From Peptoniphilus duerdenii ATCC BAA-1640 (GTDB taxonomy: Bacteria > Bacillota > Clostridia > Tissierellales > Peptoniphilaceae): a stretch of 64,000 bases of DNA. Of this stretch, positions 7,644-14,797 are shown piece after piece (the stretch's first letter is position 1; every line of letters begins with the position of its first letter). Both the position numbers and the translations under genes were made by a program. The stretch is from contig NZ_GL397071.1 in the NCBI RefSeq assembly GCF_000146345.1, forward strand, positions 1,058,620 to 1,122,619, read 5' to 3'. The notes beneath the pieces were generated by a model, which saw only the letters and a list, made by a program, of their open reading frames with translations, searched no databases and had not been told where the DNA came from.

Positions 7644-7765
7644 TTTTGTAGCGGAAGCATTTTGCTTCCATAGCCGAGAGGCTCTGCACAGAAAAACCTA
7701 AAGGAAGACAGTCACACTGAGCGAACGAAGTGAGTCGAACGGGTATAACCCTGGTGGGGTTAAGC
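7644..7765. repeat. Mosaic repeat, copy 6: hairpin module plus one arm
   Basis: The hairpin module TAGCGGAAGCATTTTGCTTC is followed by a single right arm, GACAGTCACACTGAGCG then GTGAGTCGAACGGGTATAAC and TGGTGGGGTTA. The frame open on the minus strand at 7698-7889 overlaps this and the SRP RNA, so it is not a gene. Confidence 0.68.
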
Positions 7766-7810
7766 ATTGATGACGGTATTTATGAGCATTAATAATCTCT
7801 ACAAAAAATA

Positions 7811-7840
7811 AAAAAACCGTACTTAATGTACGGTTTCTAA
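7811..7840 (-). terminator. Terminator of the tRNA-Ser / SRP RNA transcript
   Basis: On the minus strand AAACCGTACATT / AAGTACGGTTT forms an about 9-bp stem followed by TTTTTTTATTTTTT, just beyond the SRP RNA 3' end. Confidence 0.88.
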
Positions 7841-7844
7841 TATG

Positions 7845-8115
7845 TAGCCATGCACCTCTTATTGAAAGGCTAATCAATACGGTACCCATGGAGCCAGCTC
7901 CACCCAGGCACCCTCACGGCACACAGAATATCTTACTTAGTGCTGCTTCCGTCAAGACCTGACACGGTTCATAAGCTCCTGTTGCGTGAGACCCAAGTTT
8001 CAACACCGCTTTCATGGGGCAGTCTACCGATTAAACAATCCTCCAAGAGGAATTCAATCCTGCTGTAGCGAATTGCAGGTTACAGGACATCGCTAATTTC
8101 CCATCTAGCATGGCA
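7845..8115 (-). ncRNA. ffs: Signal recognition particle RNA, large Gram-positive type
   Basis: RNA scaffold of the signal recognition particle that binds Ffh. The conserved domain IV tip reads GTGTCAGGTCTTGACGGAAG and then CAGCAC on the minus strand (around 7940-7985), matching the symmetric and asymmetric Ffh-binding loops. The molecule is about 270 nt, so it includes the Alu domain found in Bacillus-type SRP RNAs. Ends are set by the terminal helix GCCATGC (8108-8114) pairing with GCATGGC (7847-7853). It begins right after the tRNA-Ser CCA end, so tRNA 3' processing probably makes its 5' end. Confidence 0.93.
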
Positions 8116-8205
8116 TGGCGCAGGGAGAGGGATTTGAACCCTCGATACAATTTCTCGTATACACGCTTTCCAGGCGTGCACCTTCAGCCACTCGGTCATC
8201 CCTGC
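8116..8205 (-). tRNA. tRNA-Ser (anticodon GGA)
   Basis: A 90-nt class II tRNA with acceptor stem GCAGGGA/TCCCTGC, discriminator G and an encoded CCA (8116-8118). The anticodon stem CACGC/GCGTG holds loop CTGGAAA, giving anticodon GGA for UCC and UCU serine codons. A long variable arm, as expected for serine, and a T arm GGTTCAAATCC are present. Co-transcribed with the SRP RNA, which starts at the next base. Confidence 0.96.
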
Positions 8206-8221
8206 ATGCTTACAGACTTAT

Positions 8222-8250
8222 ATTATACTTGAATATTTAAAAAAAAGCAA
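8222..8250 (-). promoter_or_regulatory. Promoter of tRNA-Ser / SRP RNA
   Basis: Minus-strand -35 TTGCTT (8245-8250), 17-base spacer, -10 TATAAT (8222-8227), 16 bases before the tRNA. The -35 hexamer is built from the right arm and T run of the tex terminator, so the two signals share bases. Confidence 0.8.
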
Positions 8251-8264
8251 GGTTTTACCCTTGC
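8237..8264 (-). terminator. Terminator of tex
   Basis: Minus-strand stem GCAAGG / CCTTGC with a 6-base loop, followed by TTTTTTTTAAA, close after the tex stop. Confidence 0.8.
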
Positions 8265-8274
8265 TCTTAATCCT

Positions 8275-10350
8275 TTATTTAAGTTTTTTTAGTCCAACTC
8301 TTTCTCTTTTTATGTCGATGGAGATGACTTCTACGTTTACTATATCTCCGACACTTACTATGTCTTTTGGATGCTTTACGAATCCTTTTGACAGGTTGGA
8401 GATATGGATCAGTCCTTCTGAATGAAGTCCTATGTCCACGAAACAGCCGAAGTCCACCACGTTTCTTACTGTGCCTTTTAGTACGTCTCCGATTTTTAGG
8501 TCTTCGATGGTTAGTATGTCGGATTTTAAGAATACTTCATCTAGGTCTTCTCTCGGGTCTCTGCCTGGTTTTTTAAGTTCTTCTAAGATATCTCTTAGGG
8601 TGAATAGTCCAACTCCTAGTTCGTTTGCGAGTTCTTCTGTGGCTTCTTCTGTACCTTTTAGTTTCTTTGCTATTTCGTAGGATTCTGGATGGACTGCTGT
8701 GGAGTCGAGGATTTCTTCTCCGTCTAGGATTCTTAGAAATCCTGCTGATTGTTCAAATGCTTTTGGTCCTAGTCCTTTTATATTTTTTAAATCTTTTCTG
8801 CTGTTGAATCTGCCTACTTCGTTTCTATATTTTACGATATTTGTTGCTACTGTGTTGTTGATTCCGCTGACATATTTAAGTAGTGGTACGGATGCTGTGT
8901 TTAGGTTAACTCCTACTGTGTTTACGCAGGTTTCTACCACGTCGTGAAGTTTCATGTCTAGGTTCTTTTCGTTTAGATCGTGTTGGTACTGTCCAACTCC
9001 TATGTGTTTTGGCTCGATCTTAACTAGTTCTGCCAGTGGATCTTGGAGTCTTCGTCCGATGGAGATTGCGCCTCTTACGGTTACATCTAGGTCAGGGAAT
9101 TCTTCTGTGGCTTCTTCTGATGCGGAGTAGATGGATGCGCCTGCTTCACTTACGATGGTCCAGGACACGTTTAGTTCATTTTCTCTTACGAAGTCTGCTA
9201 CGAATGATTCTACTTCCCTCGATGCGGTTCCGTTTCCTATGGCGATGACGTCGATATCATTTCTCTTTATAAGTCCCATTAGTTTCTTTTCAACTTGGGT
9301 CTTGTCGCCTTTTGCCCCTGCTATGAAGAGTACGTCGTGTTCTTTGAAGTTTCCTAGTTTATCTACTGCTGACGCTTTGGTTCCGGTTCTGATTCCAGGG
9401 TCTAGTGCCAACACGTTTTTATCTTTAAGCGGTCTTATCATAAGTAGGTTGTGTAGGTTTTCGCCGAAGAGTTCTATGGATGCTGTCTCTGCGAGTTGGG
9501 TTAAGTCGCTTCTGATTTCTCTTTCTATGGATGGCATAATCAGTCTTTTTAGTGAGTCTTCGATGATTTCTGTCTTTAGTTCTTCCAATGTATGGGAGTT
9601 GATGTAGGTGGATTTGATATTTGAAATGATGATATCCATTGGGCTTACCATTTCAACTTTTAGTACATCGTCTTTTTCACCACGATTGATTGCGAGGGTG
9701 TTGTGGAATTTTAAATCCTTTATCTTTTCTTCGAAGTCATAGTACATTTCATAGACATGATTTTCTTCTTTTTTTGTGGTCTTTAGGCTCGAGAATCTCC
9801 ACACGATCTTCTTGATCATCTCTCTAATCTTACTAGAGTCGGAGATATTTTCTGCTTCGATGTCCTTTGCTCCTTGGAGGATTTCTTCCACTTCTAGTTC
9901 GTCTTCTGGATGTTCTATTTTAAAATTCTTTATAGCTTCTAGTATATCTTCTAAATTTTTTTCTTCTGCAATCATGTTTGCAAAGACTTCGTAGCCTCTT
10001 TCTCTTGCGATGCTTCCTCTGGTGTTTCTCTTAGGCTTGTAAGGTCTGTAGATGTCTTCTAGGGCAGATAGCACGTCTGCTGCGTCTATCTCAGCTACAA
10101 GCTCCTCTGTAAGTTTGCCTTGGCCGTCTATAAGGGATTTAATCTCTTCTTTTCTCGCTTCCAAATTTCTAAGATATGTAAGTCTCTTTAGAAGATTTCT
10201 AAGCTCTTCGTCGGTTAGTCCGCCGGTTACTTCTTTTCTATATCTGGAAATAAATGGAACTGAATCTCCGCCATCTAAAAGTTCGATGGTGGGGATAAGT
10301 CTCTTTTCATCTATATTAAGTTCCTTTGATAATTTCGTTATAATACTCAT
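8275..10350 (-). CDS. tex: Tex-family RNA-binding protein
   Basis: A 691-residue member of the Tex/YhgF family, cytoplasmic nucleic-acid-binding proteins related to Spt6 and linked to transcription or stress responses. In order: the helical N-terminal region containing DSVPFISRYRKEVTGGL (about 29-45), a YqgF/RNase H-like domain with ALDPGIRTGTK (about 316-326), helix-hairpin-helix repeats around RKDLKNIKGLGPKAFEQ, and a C-terminal S1 domain (about 620-691). Length is near the lower end of the family. It is monocistronic with its own promoter and terminator. The many frames on the opposite strand are codon-bias shadows. Confidence 0.95.
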   Translation of the reverse strand: MSIITKLSKELNIDEKRLIPTIELLDGGDSVPFISRYRKEVTGGLTDEELRNLLKRLTYLRNLEARKEEIKSLIDGQGKLTEELVAEIDAADVLSALEDIYRPYKPKRNTRGSIARERGYEVFANMIAEEKNLEDILEAIKNFKIEHPEDELEVEEILQGAKDIEAENISDSSKIREMIKKIVWRFSSLKTTKKEENHVYEMYYDFEEKIKDLKFHNTLAINRGEKDDVLKVEMVSPMDIIISNIKSTYINSHTLEELKTEIIEDSLKRLIMPSIEREIRSDLTQLAETASIELFGENLHNLLMIRPLKDKNVLALDPGIRTGTKASAVDKLGNFKEHDVLFIAGAKGDKTQVEKKLMGLIKRNDIDVIAIGNGTASREVESFVADFVRENELNVSWTIVSEAGASIYSASEEATEEFPDLDVTVRGAISIGRRLQDPLAELVKIEPKHIGVGQYQHDLNEKNLDMKLHDVVETCVNTVGVNLNTASVPLLKYVSGINNTVATNIVKYRNEVGRFNSRKDLKNIKGLGPKAFEQSAGFLRILDGEEILDSTAVHPESYEIAKKLKGTEEATEELANELGVGLFTLRDILEELKKPGRDPREDLDEVFLKSDILTIEDLKIGDVLKGTVRNVVDFGCFVDIGLHSEGLIHISNLSKGFVKHPKDIVSVGDIVNVEVISIDIKRERVGLKKLK

Positions 10351-10367
10351 TCTTCACCTCTTTTTAT

Positions 10368-10395
10368 ATTTTAACATATGTGAAAGATATATCAA
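10368..10395 (-). promoter_or_regulatory. Promoter of tex
   Basis: Minus-strand -35 TTGATA (10390-10395), 16-base spacer, -10 TAAAAT (10368-10373), with AGAGGTGAAGA as ribosome site before the ATG at 10350. Confidence 0.7.
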
Positions 10396-10462
10396 AACAA
10401 TTTAAGTTACCTGTTGTAAAAACCAAATTTTAGGATAATTGCCATATTATTTTAATATTTAG

Positions 10463-10491
10463 TTTAATTCTATACTTTTATGTGGTAAAAT
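10463..10491 (+). promoter_or_regulatory. Promoter of brnQ
   Basis: -35-like TTTAAT (10463-10468), 17-base spacer, -10 TAAAAT (10486-10491), 32 bases before the brnQ ATG. No T-box or riboswitch is apparent in the short leader. Confidence 0.55.
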
Positions 10492-10523
10492 ATTTAGATA
10501 TTAATGACAACGGGGGAGTTAGT

Positions 10524-11816
10524 ATGAATAAAAATAGAAATAAAAATATAATTATCAGTGGATTTGCATTATTCTCAATGTTTTTCGGAGCGGGGAACCT
10601 GCTTTTTGCACCTGCCCTCGGAGAGGCAATGGGTAAGGCATTTATCCCTTCAATGATTGGATTTATAACCGCTGGGGTTGGTCTGGTTATGATGGGAGCC
10701 ATCGCTTCTATGAAGGCTGGAGGCAGCATCCTCGAAGCATCAAGCATAGTAAATCCAACCTTTGGACAGATATTCTCCACCGTTACAGTCCTCGCTATCG
10801 GACCTGGACTTGCGATTCCTAGGACGGCGGCGACCACCTACGAAGTAATCTCCAAAGGACTTATGCCAAATCTATCTCCAGTACTTTCAAGTACAATATT
10901 TTTTATCCTTGTGCTTTTGTTTGTTTACAGACCTTCAAAAGTAGTTAGCAACTTGGGAAGATTCTTGACACCTATGCTACTTATCGTGCTTGGAATTATC
11001 ATTGTAAAAGGATTTGTGCATCCTATCGGAACTCCAGCAGAAAAGGGAATAGTAGGTGCATTTGGAATTGGATTTGAAGAGGGATACCAAACCATGGACG
11101 CTCTCGCAGCGCTAATCTTTGCGAGAATAATCTACGACGACTTCGTAACGAAAGGCTACAGCGATAAAAAGGAAATCCTAGGCATGACCATCAAATCTGC
11201 AATAATAGCAGGAGTGGGTCTATCAGTTATCTACATCGGTCTTGTGTTCATAGGAGCATCTGCCAGTGGAGAAGGTATTTCAGATCTAGGAAGAACAGAA
11301 ATGCTTATCCATTTAACGGGAAGACTTCTAGGAAAATTTGGGAATATCGCCCTGTCACTTTCTATGGCTCTTGCATGTCTAACCACTGCAATCGGACTTA
11401 CAGCCTATGTAGGAGAATATTTCAGCTCACTATTTAAAAACAAAATATCCTACAATGTGATCATACTTATATCATCAGTATTTGCAGCTATCACATCTGT
11501 AAGGGGAGTAGACAATATAGTTGCAATCTCAGCACCGATACTTGTTGCTCTATATCCAACTGCCATAGTTATCATATTTTTAAACACATTTATCGAACAC
11601 CTAGGTAAGAGGGGAATAGTAATCGGATCTATAGTAGGATCACTGATTCCTGCAGTAAACACGATTTTAAATTCAATATTTGGAAATATAGATATATTTA
11701 AACCATTGGAAGATATCCTACCAAAATCACTTGTGGTATTTTCTTGGGTAGTGCCAGTTGTGGTGTTGGCGATAATATTTAATATAATTTACAAAGGAAA
11801 AAAACAAACCGCATAA
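10524..11816 (+). CDS. brnQ: Branched-chain amino acid carrier BrnQ
   Basis: A 430-residue cation-coupled transporter of the LIVCS family, importing leucine, isoleucine and valine. The family signature GFALFSMFFGAGNLLFAP is near the N-terminus (about residues 12-29), and about twelve hydrophobic helices cover the rest, ending in a short basic tail. Translation starts at ATG 10524 behind GGGGGAG; the longer frame from 10482 overlaps the promoter. It stands alone between its promoter and a terminator. Substrate is assigned by family only. Confidence 0.94.
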   Translation: MNKNRNKNIIISGFALFSMFFGAGNLLFAPALGEAMGKAFIPSMIGFITAGVGLVMMGAIASMKAGGSILEASSIVNPTFGQIFSTVTVLAIGPGLAIPRTAATTYEVISKGLMPNLSPVLSSTIFFILVLLFVYRPSKVVSNLGRFLTPMLLIVLGIIIVKGFVHPIGTPAEKGIVGAFGIGFEEGYQTMDALAALIFARIIYDDFVTKGYSDKKEILGMTIKSAIIAGVGLSVIYIGLVFIGASASGEGISDLGRTEMLIHLTGRLLGKFGNIALSLSMALACLTTAIGLTAYVGEYFSSLFKNKISYNVIILISSVFAAITSVRGVDNIVAISAPILVALYPTAIVIIFLNTFIEHLGKRGIVIGSIVGSLIPAVNTILNSIFGNIDIFKPLEDILPKSLVVFSWVVPVVVLAIIFNIIYKGKKQTA

Positions 11817-11868
11817 AAAAAGGTGGTGTTGCAGAAAGATAATTATTCTGCCACACTACCTTTTTTAT
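11814..11868 (+). terminator. Terminator after brnQ
   Basis: Long imperfect stem AAAGGTGGTGTTGCAGAA / TTCTGCCACACTACCTTT with a 9-base loop and T run (TTTTTTATTTTT), adjoining the stop codon. Confidence 0.85.
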
Positions 11869-11921
11869 TTTTAAAAAATTTTGGTTGTATAAATTTATTT
11901 TTTATATCTTATTTGTTGCAT

Positions 11922-11950
11922 AAAAAAATAGGACCTAAGTCCTATTTTTA
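11922..11950 (-). terminator. Terminator of ferredoxin gene
   Basis: Stem AAAAATAGGA / TCCTATTTTT (11924-11933 and 11940-11949) with a 6-base loop, ending in T on both strands. Confidence 0.8.
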
Positions 11951-11958
11951 AGTAAATA

Positions 11959-12129
11959 TTAAGCTTCTGGTTGAGCTGCTCCTGTAGGGCATACTGATGA
12001 GCAAGCGCCACAATCGATACATTGATCTTGATCGATTTCGTAGATTGCACCTTCAGAAATACAGTTTACAGGACATTCTGGTTGACATGCGCCACAAGCG
12101 ATGCATGCATCTGTAATAATATGAGCCAT
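11959..12129 (-). CDS. fdx: 2[4Fe-4S] bacterial ferredoxin
   Basis: A 56-residue clostridial-type ferredoxin carrying low-potential electrons for anaerobic metabolism. Two classic cluster motifs are visible: CIACGACQPECP (about residues 9-20) and CIDCGACSSVCP (about 38-49). Length equals that of Clostridium pasteurianum-type ferredoxin. The start is ATG 12129, after AGCACCTCC on the plus strand (GGAGGTGC in sense); the upstream extension to 12198 lies in the promoter. Monocistronic. The presence of both this and flavodoxin (2546) fits an iron-responsive exchange of carriers, which is inference. Confidence 0.96.
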   Translation of the reverse strand: MAHIITDACIACGACQPECPVNCISEGAIYEIDQDQCIDCGACSSVCPTGAAQPEA

Positions 12130-12169
12130 TATAGCACCTCCATAAAATTTTATACCTTTTACTGTCTTT

Positions 12170-12198
12170 AGTATAACACTAGGAAATAGTTTTATCAA
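12170..12198 (-). promoter_or_regulatory. Promoter of ferredoxin gene
   Basis: Minus-strand -35 TTGATA (12193-12198), 17-base spacer, -10 TATACT (12170-12175). The 12199-12376 stretch holds only a small CCTAG/CTAGG hairpin (12223-12238) and the AT-rich leader of the next operon, with TAAAAT near 12364. Confidence 0.75.
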
Positions 12199-12376
12199 CT
12201 GCTATTTTCAAAATTAATAAACCTAGTAAATCGCTAGGATATTGAAATATAGCCATTTATAGCGAAAATATTCCGCTTGTGTGATTATAATCAAATTCTA
12301 AATGATAATGAGATTATCTAAAATTTAACTAAGATTCATTTTAAAAAAATAATTTTTTCTATGATAAAATAGAGTT

Positions 12377-13066
12377 ATGGATAAAAAAGATTATGTACCG
12401 GGAACGGATATAGAAATATTTCAAAGGGACGATAGATTTAAATATACGACGGATTCCCTAATCCTAAGTTCATTTGCAAATGTAAAGGGAAAGGTATTGG
12501 ACGCAGGATGTGGCAATGGAATCCTAAGCCTTCGCGTATTAAATAGGGCGAGGGAAGTGGTCTCTGTGGATATGGAAGAGATCTACACCGACAATTTAAA
12601 TAGAACCATCGAGCTAAATAATTTAAAAAATATAAAGGTAGTTAATTCCAAGATAGAAAATTTGAAAGGATACTCTGGATACTTCGACACTATCATCACC
12701 AATCCGCCTTACTTCACAGATAGAACTGCCATAGAAGTTTCAGAAGGCAGGGAGCGTCACACAGAGGACATATACATATTTATAAAGGCGCTCTCAAAAT
12801 ATTTAAAGTACGGTGGAAGGATGTACATGGTATTTCCAAGCCTTCGTCTTCAAGAGATAGCGGTCTATCTAAAAGAATTAAATCTCTATATAAAGAGAAT
12901 TAAATTTATAAAGAAGGACATCTCATCTAAGTCAAATATAATGCTACTAGATATTAGGCTCGGCGGCGGATATAATTTGGAAGTGCTACCTGACTTCTAT
13001 ATGTACGAAGGCGGCGAAATGACTGAAGAATTTAAAGCCGTTTACAGAAATGAGGTTATGAAATGA
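12377..13066 (+). CDS. TrmN6-type N6-adenine methyltransferase
   Basis: A 229-residue class I SAM-dependent methyltransferase of the YfiC/TrmN6 family, which in E. coli methylates A37 of tRNA-Val. The SAM-binding loop VLDAGCGNGILSL is at about 36-48 and the N6-adenine catalytic motif TNPPYF at about 113-118. The N-terminus TDSLILSSFANVKGK is typical of the family. Its stop overlaps the rsmI start by four bases (ATGA). This pairing of trmN6-like and rsmI is common in Firmicutes (yabB-yabC order), supporting an RNA target over a DNA target. Confidence 0.88.
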   Translation: MDKKDYVPGTDIEIFQRDDRFKYTTDSLILSSFANVKGKVLDAGCGNGILSLRVLNRAREVVSVDMEEIYTDNLNRTIELNNLKNIKVVNSKIENLKGYSGYFDTIITNPPYFTDRTAIEVSEGRERHTEDIYIFIKALSKYLKYGGRMYMVFPSLRLQEIAVYLKELNLYIKRIKFIKKDISSKSNIMLLDIRLGGGYNLEVLPDFYMYEGGEMTEEFKAVYRNEVMK

Positions 13067-13863
13067 TTTACTTTTGCCCAACTCCAATTGGAAATTTGGA
13101 AGATATAACCCTTAGGACATTGAATGTTCTAAAGTCAGTGGATATTATCTGCTGCGAGGATACGAGAAATTCCATAAAACTTTTGAATAATTTCGACATC
13201 AAGAAAAGACTTATCGCCTACCACAAGTTCAACGAAAGACAGAAGGTGGACGAACTTATAGAACTTTCAGAGAAGAATGATATAGCAATCATCTCTGACG
13301 CAGGGATGCCAGGCATCTCAGACCCAGGATTTATCCTTATGAAAGAATTAATAGACAGGGACATAAAATTCGAAGTTCTACCGGGAAGCACAGCGTCCAT
13401 ACTTGCACTGCTATATTCAGGATTTTCTACGGACCATTTCTTTTTCTACGGATTTTTAGATTCCAAAAGGTCCAAGAGATTAAAAGAATTGGAAGATTTA
13501 AAAGAACTCAAGTTTCCAATTATATTTTACGAAGCACCCCACAGAATTTTGGAAACCTTGGAGGATATGAGAGAAGTCTTTGGAAGTAGAGAGATTTCCA
13601 TTTCTAGGGAACTTACCAAGATGTTTGAAGAGCATATAAGGGGAAGTATCGATGAAATTTTAGAGATGGACTTAACCCTTAAAGGTGAGTTTGTAATTGT
13701 TGTGGATGGTTACGAAGCTGAAGAGGTAGAAGTAAATATAAAGGCTGAACTTGAAAAGAAAGTAGCTACTGGAATGAAGATGAGTCAGGCGATTAAGGAA
13801 GTGGCAAAGGAGTTTGGTTTAAAGAAAAACGATGTGTACAAGGTGAGTTTAGAAGATGAATAA
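13063..13863 (+). CDS. rsmI: 16S rRNA (cytidine1402-2'-O)-methyltransferase
   Basis: A 266-residue tetrapyrrole-methylase-fold enzyme that 2'-O-methylates C1402 in the ribosomal P site. Family motifs seen: CPTPIGNLEDITLRTL at the N-terminus, CCEDTRNSIKLL (about 30-41), ISDAGMPGISDPGF (about 77-90), LPGSTASILALLYSG, and FYEAPHRILETL (about 156-167). Length is slightly short of the usual 280. It is coupled on both sides: ATGA overlap with the gene before, and an 8-base overlap with the nurA-like gene after. Confidence 0.96.
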   Translation: MIYFCPTPIGNLEDITLRTLNVLKSVDIICCEDTRNSIKLLNNFDIKKRLIAYHKFNERQKVDELIELSEKNDIAIISDAGMPGISDPGFILMKELIDRDIKFEVLPGSTASILALLYSGFSTDHFFFYGFLDSKRSKRLKELEDLKELKFPIIFYEAPHRILETLEDMREVFGSREISISRELTKMFEEHIRGSIDEILEMDLTLKGEFVIVVDGYEAEEVEVNIKAELEKKVATGMKMSQAIKEVAKEFGLKKNDVYKVSLEDE

Positions 13864-14797
13864 GGGAGTAGAATTAGAATCTCTAAGAAACGAGATTAAA
13901 AGCGTCGGAATAATCTTGGAAGACAGGTATCGAAAAGTATTTTCACAGGATAGGGATGAATTTAGAAAAAAACTCGTGGAGCGCACTGGAGAAATTGTCG
14001 AACTTCCAAAGCTAGATGAAAAGAAAATAGTAAAATTTAAAAATTTAGTTGGAATAGATGGATCTTATAATAAGTCCGGAGGAAATTTTCCACATTATAT
14101 AGAACTTTACAGGGCATTGGGACTTCGTTTTGACAAGGAATCTGTGGTAGTAAACGAAATATTTACACCACTACTACAAAATACCTTGGAAGAAGAAAAT
14201 AATATGAAGAAGAGGCTCGCAGAGATTGAGCTTAACTGTGCAATTGAGTCCATAATGAAGCTAAATCCAAAATATATTATGATGGACGGCGGACTAATTA
14301 GGTACAACTTAGATGCGAAGGATAAGTTCGAAGAACTTTTGGAAATAGTGGACGAGAAGGACATAGTTCTATTTGGAGTGGTCAAGGACGTAAAGACCGA
14401 CTACATCAGAAGATCCTTCGACTGGGATGAGTTTTATTATGACAGAGAGCTTATGTTTGGAATTCTAAAAAAGGGCGAGGCACTACTTATAAATAATAGT
14501 GTAAATAAAAAGTTTAGCTACAGTTTAAGCTCAGCATTTTTGCGAAGCTCCACCTATCCCGGAGTAATTGGAATAGATGTGTACAATAGAAATAAAACGG
14601 AACTCACAGGCATTGCATCCTTGGTCTACACATTGACGCCGGAAAATTCCAGGGGAGTGCCATACTTTTTAGATATAGTCGATAGCGAAGTTAAGATAAC
14701 CAATATTATGATGGAATCTCTTTTAAAAGATAACTTGGACAGAGGTTACTACGAAAGATTTTTCGTAAGTGAAAGAGATAAAAGGAGTATGAAATGA
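13856..14797 (+). CDS. nurA: NurA-domain 5'-3' nuclease
   Basis: A 313-residue NurA-family nuclease, which in archaea works with the HerA translocase to resect DNA ends. The RNase H-like active-site features are the aspartate in VGIDGSYN (about residue 68) and the second in YIMMDGGLIRYN (about 143), followed by a GVVKDVKTDYIRR segment with the conserved lysine. The C-terminal RGVPYFLDIVDSEV fits the family end motif. It overlaps rsmI upstream and the HerA-type gene downstream (ATGA), so nuclease and motor are made together. The name is by family and context; activity is untested. Confidence 0.87.
   Translation: MNKGVELESLRNEIKSVGIILEDRYRKVFSQDRDEFRKKLVERTGEIVELPKLDEKKIVKFKNLVGIDGSYNKSGGNFPHYIELYRALGLRFDKESVVVNEIFTPLLQNTLEEENNMKKRLAEIELNCAIESIMKLNPKYIMMDGGLIRYNLDAKDKFEELLEIVDEKDIVLFGVVKDVKTDYIRRSFDWDEFYYDRELMFGILKKGEALLINNSVNKKFSYSLSSAFLRSSTYPGVIGIDVYNRNKTELTGIASLVYTLTPENSRGVPYFLDIVDSEVKITNIMMESLLKDNLDRGYYERFFVSERDKRSMK

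Noticed and set aside
3600-7765. Possible CRISPR array from the repeated sequences
   Set aside because: Repeats are long, irregularly spaced and modular, with no uniform short repeat-spacer pattern and no cas genes.
7698-7889. 63-codon minus-strand frame
   Set aside because: Overlaps a repeat arm and the SRP RNA 3' part with its terminator.
1-8000. Possible insertion sequence or prophage in the repeat-rich area
   Set aside because: No transposase, integrase or phage gene was found; only non-coding modules and a toxin-antitoxin pair.
9131-9607. 158-codon plus-strand frame opposite tex
   Set aside because: Serine-rich shadow of tex codon bias, without ribosome site or domain; tex is a full-length intact gene here.
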